A stretch of DNA of 7,276 nucleotides, taken from contig JBCDGH010000043.1 in assembly GCA_038751365.1 (NCBI GenBank), positions 1 through 7,276 on the forward strand, given 5' to 3'. Below, piece after piece: positions 1 to 7,000 of the stretch. Numbering within the stretch: position 1 is the first letter of the stretch; each line of letters begins with the position of its first letter. A program made the position numbers and the translations under genes. This DNA is from JBCDGH01 sp038751365. Its GTDB lineage: Bacteria > Patescibacteriota > JACMRA01. The notes beneath the pieces are model-generated. The model worked only from the letters and a program-made list of their open reading frames with translations, searched no databases and had not been told where the DNA came from.

Positions 1-1
1 T

Positions 2-6
2 GGAAG
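2..6 (+). promoter_or_regulatory. Possible ribosome binding site for the small upstream gene
   Basis: GGAAG lies 4 bases before the ATG at 11. It is a partial Shine-Dalgarno match with a slightly short spacer. It supports ATG 11 as a true start, but the reading frame is open to the window edge (GGA AGT ATA precede the ATG), so a longer protein beginning outside the window cannot be excluded. Confidence 0.4.
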
Positions 7-10
7 TATA

Positions 11-466
11 ATGGGTAATATAAAAAACTACACTAGAGTTTTAGAAAATCTTAGTTACTCTCTTGATGCAAAAGACTTACTTATTCAAACTGATTTACTT
101 AATAGTACTAAAAGGAAAACTGACTTCAGTAGGTTATCGGATAAAAAACTTTTACTAACACCGCAGTTATTAAATATTGATATCGACCAGTGCTCACTGA
201 GTGGAAAATATGATGAGCAAAATAATAGCCGTGTTGGTTACTTTTTACCAGATAAAGATTATTTAATTAATTTTGATATAAAGGGTATTAGCACCCAAGT
301 TACCCTTCATAAGAATACTGAGATTCAAATCTGGTACTACAAAATGCTGACAAAGAATAATTTATTTACGAAACTAGAAGAATCTAAACTAGAGCTTATT
401 AATACAAATCTCTCATCTAACCTATCTTATATTATTACTATCTGCCAAGCAGCTGCAAATAGATAG
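11..466 (+). CDS. Unrecognised 151-residue protein, possibly 5' truncated
   Basis: I do not recognise this protein. The frame runs from ATG 11 to a TAG at 464-466; a 456-base open frame is unlikely by chance in DNA this AT-rich. The product is rich in Leu, Asn, Lys, Ile, Ser and Thr. It has no signal peptide and no convincing membrane segment, so it is probably cytoplasmic; the mildly hydrophobic stretch near residues 138-149 is too short and polar to be an anchor. The N-terminal half (about 10-55) has Leu and charged residues in a pattern suggesting helices. The middle (about 63-108, GYFLPDKDYLINFDIKG and following) looks like beta strands, and a Lys/Glu/Leu-rich stretch (111-134) looks helical. 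Two cysteines (61 and 145) form no motif. No stop precedes ATG 11 within the window, so this may be the C-terminal part of a longer protein. It lies 330 bases before the next gene, which has its own promoter, so the two are probably not one operon. That it is a real gene is likely; its function is unknown. Confidence 0.6.
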   Translation: MGNIKNYTRVLENLSYSLDAKDLLIQTDLLNSTKRKTDFSRLSDKKLLLTPQLLNIDIDQCSLSGKYDEQNNSRVGYFLPDKDYLINFDIKGISTQVTLHKNTEIQIWYYKMLTKNNLFTKLEESKLELINTNLSSNLSYIITICQAAANR

Positions 467-476
467 TTTGGGATAC

Positions 477-490
477 ACCCTACCCTACCC
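477..490 (+). repeat. Short CCCTA tandem repeat, three C-tracts
   Basis: ACCCTACCCTACCC, 11 bases after the upstream stop codon, is a 5-base unit repeated nearly three times. The minus strand therefore carries three GGG tracts spaced by TA, resembling a telomere-type repeat but too short to be one. A single GGG at 470-472 on the plus strand could pair with one CCC as a very weak hairpin. The function is unknown and it may be chance. Confidence 0.5.
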
Positions 491-531
491 GTCATCAAAT
501 TTTCACTCCATGCATCAACGCTTTGACTTCG

Positions 532-537
532 TATAAT
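532..537 (+). promoter_or_regulatory. Perfect TATAAT box, weak upstream promoter candidate
   Basis: TATAAT matches the -10 consensus exactly. The hexamers 16 to 18 bases upstream do not resemble TTGACA, and the TTGACT at 523-528 is only 3 bases away, so it cannot serve as the -35. There is no extended TGn element. If used, transcription would start near 544 and the transcript would include the inverted repeats at 582-667 as a leader for the large gene. In AT-rich DNA such hexamers are frequent, hence low confidence. Confidence 0.25.
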
Positions 538-581
538 ATTAATTTATTGTTTTTTGCTCCATTTATACCAGTTACACTTTT

Positions 582-648
582 AACTTTCATAAAAAATAAT
601 ATTTAATAAGTAGGTAACTTATTTACAAATTCAGTTTGTGTGAAAGTT
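582..648 (+). repeat. Nested inverted repeats with three-way-junction layout
   Basis: AACTTTCA (582-589) is perfectly complementary to TGAAAGTT (641-648). Between them lie two further hairpins, AATAAGT/ACTTATT (605-611 with 617-623) and ACAAA/TTTGT (625-629 with 635-639), each with a 5-base loop. On paper this is an outer stem enclosing two hairpins. The stems are AT-rich, so chance is possible. As RNA it would matter only if transcribed from upstream of 582, for example from the TATAAT at 532; as DNA it could be regulator binding sites. Confidence 0.4.
605..623 (+). repeat. Inverted repeat AATAAGT-5-ACTTATT
   Basis: A perfect 7-base inverted repeat with loop AGGTA. Its arm AATAAGT recurs exactly at 659-665 inside a second palindrome, and a related ATAAGTG lies at 695-701 just before the -35 box. 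The shared core suggests a family of operator half-sites rather than unrelated hairpins. Confidence 0.4.
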
Positions 649-652
649 TGTA

Positions 653-667
653 TCACTTAATAAGTGA
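653..667 (+). promoter_or_regulatory. Palindromic operator candidate TCACTTA-A-TAAGTGA
   Basis: This 15-base sequence is a perfect 7-1-7 palindrome. Such symmetry, 38 bases upstream of the -35 hexamer at 706, fits a dimeric DNA-binding regulator. It has too little spacing between arms to make a good RNA hairpin. It shares AATAAGT with the inverted repeat at 605-623. The regulator is unknown, and it may be an activator given the position upstream of the -35. Confidence 0.4.
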
Positions 668-705
668 ATGGGTATAGTGTAATAGTTTCATAACATAAGT
701 GTTTT

Positions 706-732
706 TTGACAGCCTATTTTTTTTGGTATAAA
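706..732 (+). promoter_or_regulatory. Promoter of the giant surface protein gene
   Basis: There is a perfect -35 TTGACA at 706-711. An extended -10 follows: TG at 724-725, one base, then TATAAA at 727-732 (5 of 6 to consensus). The spacer is 15 bases, short, but the TGn element compensates. An alternative reading is -10 TAAACT at 729-734 with a 17-base spacer. Either gives a start near 739-741 and an untranslated leader of about 57 bases before ATG 797. This is the best promoter in the window and suggests the large gene is transcribed on its own by the housekeeping sigma factor. Confidence 0.65.
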
Positions 733-796
733 CTAGCACGTCGCTGCGTAAAATACAAGACTCAGAATCATAGTACATAAACATAAATAGAAATAT

Positions 797-1069
797 ATGC
801 AATCCAGTTTTGCTCTGAATTTCCTAGACCCATATATCCTCATTGGGTCTGGTTTGATACTGTTAGCAATTTCGATTAGTTTACCTAATATAGTGCATTG
901 GCAAAATTTGGTCGTAAATATTCTCTTAGCTACCAAAAAAATATTTTTGTATTTTCTGTACAATGCGTTTAATCTACTACCAAAAATTACTACCTTATTA
1001 GTATCAATTATAGTTATAGCTGGTATTTTTAATGGCTTACTTACCTCTGAGAATGTAAATGTACAAGCT
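797..1069 (+). other. N-terminal membrane-targeting region (residues 1-91)
   Basis: This part of the large protein has three hydrophobic stretches: about 13-33 (YILIGSGLILLAISIS and following), 38-61 (interrupted by K47 K48) and 64-82 (ITTLLVSIIVIAGIFNGLL). The last is preceded by K63 and followed by SENVNVQA then NT, which reads as a signal peptide with cleavage after A91. A normal signal peptide would have only the last stretch, so the first 60 residues are extra. Either they are a real extension giving a multi-pass N-terminal anchor, or translation begins downstream at a non-ATG codon (GTG 893, TTG 908, TTG 947); none of these has a ribosome binding site. Confidence 0.6.
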
Positions 1070-4000
1070 AACACTGGAGCTATCCCCCAAGTCACTGCTA
1101 ATATTAGCTCGGCGGCTACAATTGGTAACCAATTTAACTTTACGCTTATCTATTCAAATCTAGGTGACGGACCTGGCTTTGCCCCGTATATAGACTTGAT
1201 AGTACCAACAATAGGAGTTGATGGAGCAGGCGAACTTAATGAAGATGATGGAATCACAATTAATTCAGCTCAGTATCTTGAGCAAACTTTAATGACTCAG
1301 AGCTTAACTTTCCCTGAAACTGGCTTAGGTTGTAATCCAGGCGAGACTCCAGTTGAGCACCCCTACGCTGTAGATAACGCAGGGACACCCTTAGTAATAT
1401 GTGGAATTCCTGGTAACACATTAATGGTCCTTACTTTACCTTTCGGCTCTTTCGTACCTGAACAGTCTGGGGTAGAAATAGAAGTTACAGGATACATGAG
1501 TGAAAAGGCCGATAACAATACTCCAATAGATTTAGAATATAGAGCTGGCTTCCGCTTTGGTAATGACCCACTAAACAATTTTACGACAGACCCAAGTATT
1601 GTCAGTGAGTTTACAAGTAATAGTATTGAACCAGTCTTATTCGCTGTAAGAAAAGTATATAATGGTCCTGAGTCAGAAACAGTAACTGGACCAAACTTCA
1701 AAAGAAGATATACTATTAACGCTGATTTAGGAGATGGACAAACCGTGACTGACTTAGATTTAATTGATAAACTCCCAAATAACCTATCATACTTCCAACT
1801 TATATCTAGCACACCAGCAGGAGCTATAGTTATCAATGAGCCTACAATTGGACTACCAGCTAATGACCCTGATAATCTTTTAACTGTAAGATTCCCAAGT
1901 GTAACTGGAACCGCTGGAAGTGTTGACGCTCAAGTAGTCTTTGAATACTTCGTTCCTGATAAAGATGCAAATGGTGATGATATAATCAACCATACTAGCG
2001 GAAATGATACACCTGCTCAGAATGATGCTCTAGGTCAAGGAATGTGGACTCCTGTGGATACTCGTGATGATCCAAGTGTAATTATTAGCGATGCCAGCAC
2101 AGTTGACCATACATTAATTGCTAAATCTATAGCTATCCAGAAATCTGTAAATAATTTATCGAATAACTCTAATAGACCTGGTGATAACATAGAATACAGT
2201 CTTGATTTTCAAATTTCTGACTACTTTGGTTTTCAAAACATAAATATCACTGATGTTATGTCTGATGGTCAATCATTCGACACCAGCTTCACTCCGACAC
2301 TAACTATTAATGAAACTGGGAGTAATAGTAGTGGTAACTTTGATATAAGTAACTACAATTTTATTAAAGACACTGGAGCTACCAATTCAACTGGGGAGAC
2401 TACAATCAACTTTAGCGTATCACAAGAGTTACAAACTAGAAATCTAGATAGTCAGATATTAGGAGGTTGTCTTACTAGCGTAGTCATATCAGATTGTGAT
2501 ATTAACCAGGGAGCAGCTACCGGAAGAATAGTTTTTAGAGCTAATATTGATCAAGAATATACTGATAATTATGGAGATGGCAATCCAAATGTTGATATGG
2601 GGGATATGATATCTAATAACGTTACTATTTCTGGTGATGTTTTAGATAACCCCAGCTTACTTCCCACTGGCGAAGTGGAAGGTGATGGCAGCAGTGCCGG
2701 TCTAGATATAGTTATTGGCGATTTAGAAAAGACTGTTTATGCAATAAATGGTGTAATAAATCCAACACCGCCTTTAAACATTGGACCTGGTGACACTATA
2801 ACATATAGACTTAAATACATACTCAGTCTTACTGATACTGAGGACTTTTATATAGAAGATTTTTTACCACTACCAACACTACAAGCTAGTAATTTCAGTA
2901 CTACTTTTGGAGATTCAATTGATACCACCTTACCTACACCTGGAAGTGCCAAATTTGGTCCTGATGAAACTTTTAACACAATATCAGGAATTGTTCCTAC
3001 TATCACAGCAGATTCAGGACAAAACAAAATTCGATTTGATTATGGCGGTTTTCAAGATAATTTAGATAGGTCAGCTGTAACTGACATACTCATTAGAATT
3101 GAAGCCAACAACGAACCTTTTGCCAACGGACTTAATTTAATTAATCAGGCGCGAGCAAGAACCATGAATACATTTGAAACTGACGAAGTGGCAAGTGCTA
3201 TTACTCCAGTAACTTTGTTAATGCCCGAGATTAATATGACTAAAGGCGTTGTTGCAACTGACAACCTAGCAAATGAATTCTTACCAGAAATACCAGCTCC
3301 TGTTAGCTTCAACGCTCCAGGATCAGCTACCTGCACAACTACAGATCACCGTTTTAGCGATACCATAAACTCAACAAATCTAGCTAGCCTACCGATTATT
3401 AGCGATGTCAGTAACTTAGATGGAAGTGACCTAGTAACCTACGCCTTAACTTTTGAAAATCTTGGAGGCAGTCCACGCGGAGCCTTTGATATACAAGTCA
3501 AAGATACTTTAACAGCAGGTGATTTCGTAGTTCCAAGTACAGGTTTAAACCTCTGTATAACTAGAGGTGACGGAACTATATTAAGCTATACACCTATAGA
3601 CAACACTGATACCAACCCTTTTTTAGAAGATGGTATTAGTATTGCAGATATTGATAACAATAATGGTTCTATTAGTCCTTATGACGAAACTAGTGGAACT
3701 AACATTATAATAATTACTTACGATTTGCAAGTAGATCCAAATATAGATGCAGGTTCAATATTAGAGAATAGTGCTACCTTTCTTAATTATACTGGAGCGT
3801 CAGGAGGTACTACTAATTTTGTCCCAAACAACAGTCAAACTGACTCTGCTTTAGTGAGTACTACTAATCCAACTATCACAAAGAGTATAACCAATACAAG
3901 TGAAAGTGACTCTGAAGATAAAAATGTAATGGTAGGTGAAATTATAGATTACCAACTTTTGATTACTGTGCCAGAGGGTCAAACTGCTCAAGCTAAAGTT

Positions 4001-7000
4001 GTAGATGCTTTAGATAGTGGTTTAGCATTAGTATCACTAGACTCAATCACCGATTCACCAACCTCAGATTTAAGTACAAGTCTAGCAGGAGGTTTTAATG
4101 ATGTACTTACCAACGCTGCAATAACTGATTCGGGGCAAACTATCGAGTTTGATTTTGGCACAATTACTAACACTAATACACAAAATGCAGATGAAAACAA
4201 CCTTAATGCCGAGACTATAACTATAGCTTATTCTGCAATAGTACTGAACTCATCAGATGTTAATCGAGACACTTTACTCAACAACTCAGCTATATTCAGC
4301 TACAATAATGGTACTCAATTAGCTACTGACCCTGCTTCTGCGGAAGAAGTAACGGTAATAGAACCAGAATTAGAAGTTCAAAAATCAATTAGCTCAGCTA
4401 CCGGTGACGCTAGGGACTTACTAACTTACACTTTAGTAGTTAGCCATACTCCAAATAGCAACGCTCCAGCTTATAACGTAAATCTAAAGGATGTTATTCC
4501 TGCTACTCTAGCTTATGAAAATGCCTCAGTAACTAACACCGACGGCATTGTGCCAGACAGCGGTTCTTTAGTCTTTAACATAGATACTCTTGCAGCCACT
4601 TACACTAAGCTAGATCTTGGTGAAAGTTCTACTATTGAATTTCAAGTAAGACCTGTAGATTCGGTGTATCCTGATCAATTAATCACTAACGCTGCAGAAC
4701 TAGATTATACTTCCCTGCCAAACGAAATTAGTACTCCTCAGTCTACTTACAACAACCTTTCCGTTGAAAGAACCGGAGATGAGAATGATGCTGGAGGTGC
4801 TGTAAACGACTATATTTCTACAAGCTTTGTAGACTTTACAGTAAACAACGTCAATCCTAACAAAACAATCGTAGCCACTTCAGAAGACCACACTACTACA
4901 ATATCTAGCCTACCACGCTTAGCCATCGGTGAAATAGTAAGGTATCGACTTGCAACACGTATTCCAGAAGGTGAAATTGAAAACTTTAGAGTAAGAGACA
5001 ATTTACCAAACGAGTTATTATTCTTAAATGACAACACTTCTACCATTGGCTTTAGCTCAAACGGAAATTTAACCTCCGACATACCAGATTTTAGTAGTTG
5101 TAACGTAAATGGTTCTAGTCAGAATATCGCTTTGGGATGCAATATACCTAGCTCTCAAATATCACCATCAACTTTTTCAGGTGGCACTGATCCAATCTTT
5201 GCAATTGGTAATATAGCTAATACTGATGATGATACCAATAACGAATTTATTATTATCGAATTTAATGCTTTAGTGCTAAATACAAATAATGCCCAAGCCT
5301 TTAACCAAATTACTGGTGATACTTCAAATTCTAATAGAAATAATCGATATACAGCTATTAGAGAAGATAGTTCTGGAGATGATGTAAATATGGCTCGTTC
5401 AAATAACCGACGTGCTAGAATAGCTGAACCTTTAATCAACGATGTAACCAAAACCACCACCCAAACTCCGACTGACTCAGCCGACTCAGTGACCTACGAA
5501 ATAACCTTTAGTAACTTAGCCTCTGGTGACAATGCAGCTAGCGCTTTTGATCTTAATCTTACAGACACTTTAGACGCTAATCTTGAGTTAACTTCTGTTT
5601 CTGTCACTAGCAAACCTACCACTACCACCTTAACTGACAATTCAAGCTTCGCCAACAACTTAGTAGATTTTGATTTTGATGTACTTGCTCCTAATGAGGG
5701 TATAACTATTGAAGTAACTGCCAAAATATTAAGTACAGTCAGTGCTGGTCAGGTAATTCCCAATACAGCTAGTGTAACGTACACTTCTTTACCTGGAGGA
5801 GGTACCACTACAAACCCAACCGGCTCAACTCCACCTACAAATATAGAAAGAAATGGAAGTTTAGACACACCAGTAAACGATTATGTTAATACCAACACCA
5901 CTGAATTTACCATTGGTATCGGTTCAGTAAGCAAAGCTAATGTTGCTGGAAGTAATTTCAGAATTGGAGATGAGCCTGAATTTGATATTACTGTCAATCT
6001 CATAGAAGGGCTAAATAAAAATACTAGAGTTGTAGACAAATTACCTGTAGGATTAGAATATATTTCCAGTCAAGTCATTACTACTGCCGCTAATAGTAAC
6101 GGGCTATTAGCTCAAGACTTTAGCAGCACTCTGCCAACCCCAGCTGAAAGTGGAACTCAAAACATTACCTTTGGTTTTGGAGATATTACTTTACCTGATG
6201 ACAATAATACTGATAATAATAGCTTTGTTATTAGAGTCAAAACTAGAGTAACAGATATCCCAACTAACCAAAATAACACCAACTTAACAAATAACACTGA
6301 TTTAGTAACTACTAATGTAGCAAGTAACAACGACCAAACTGCAGTCGACCTTAATCCACCGGAAATAACCATAATTATACCTGTATTAGGTATTGTAAAA
6401 AAATTTGATCCAGTGGCAGCCGCTCCTAATGATACTGTAACTATAGAGCTAGAGGTGACCAACACCGGTTTAGCTACAGCTTATGAAGTTAACATTGAAG
6501 ACACACTATCTAATTCAGAGCTTATTAACCCTACCCTGCTAACTACAGCCACAGGTTTTAGCGGATCTATAAACCCTTCGGGTAATAATACAAGTGTTAA
6601 CTATGCTGGAGGAGATATAGATCCAAATCAAACCCTAACTTTTACTTTTGAAGCTACTTTGGAATCAAATTTAGTCGATCAGCAAGTAATTCCAAATATA
6701 GCCAGAATTACTTCAGGATCAACCCAACCAGGAGTATCCATCAATGAAAGAATTTTGGACCCCGTAGCTACAAATACTGATTTGCTAGTAATAACCCCAG
6801 ATCTAGAAATTACTAAAACAAACTCAACTAATGTCATCACTCCCGGAAGCTTACAGACTTACACAATTACAGTTGAAAATGTTGGTGGTTACAGAGCTGA
6901 TAATATTGTGGTTACAGAAAATCTACCCGACAACACCACATTCAGCGCTAACGATAGTTTGCCTACAGTTTGGACAAGTGGTGCAGGACAAACTTATACA

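Larger units (their letters stand above)
467..796. other. Intergenic region, 330 bases, regulatory rather than coding
   Basis: I see no credible gene here. The plus-strand ATGs at 510 and 668 reach stops after 8 and 4 codons. The region holds a C-rich tandem repeat just after the upstream stop, a perfect TATAAT without a good -35, a cluster of inverted repeats between 582 and 667, and a strong promoter candidate at 706-732. I find no GC-rich hairpin followed by a T-run that would be a convincing intrinsic terminator for the upstream gene. Confidence 0.7.

Noticed and set aside
523..537. TTGACT plus TATAAT as a promoter
   Set aside because: Only 3 bases separate the two hexamers, which is incompatible with sigma-70 type recognition. 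Only the TATAAT is kept as a weak candidate.
467..580. Intrinsic terminator for the small upstream gene
   Set aside because: A T-run exists at 550-555, but no stable GC-containing stem precedes it. The GGG/CCC pairing at 470-480 is only 3 base pairs and has no T-tract.
605..667. CRISPR array or mobile-element end
   Set aside because: The AATAAGT repeats are only 7 bases long and irregularly spaced. There is no transposase, no target duplication and no Cas gene in the window.
893..949. GTG or TTG codons as the true start of the large gene, giving a normal signal peptide
   Set aside because: Attractive for topology, but none has a ribosome binding site upstream, and ATG 797 fits well with the promoter at 706-732. 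It is kept only as an alternative.
733..1095. Minus-strand open frame of 120 codons opposite the start of the large gene
   Set aside because: It lies antisense mostly over the N-terminal coding part of the large gene, whose plus-strand frame gives coherent hydrophobic and domain features. The antisense product resembles no family.
1363..6465. Several minus-strand open frames (for example 1363-1836, 4810-5082, 5155-5460, 6157-6465)
   Set aside because: All are antisense to the repeat domains. Their Ser/Val/Leu-rich products are what the reverse complement of Asn/Thr/Asp-rich coding DNA yields, so they are shadows.
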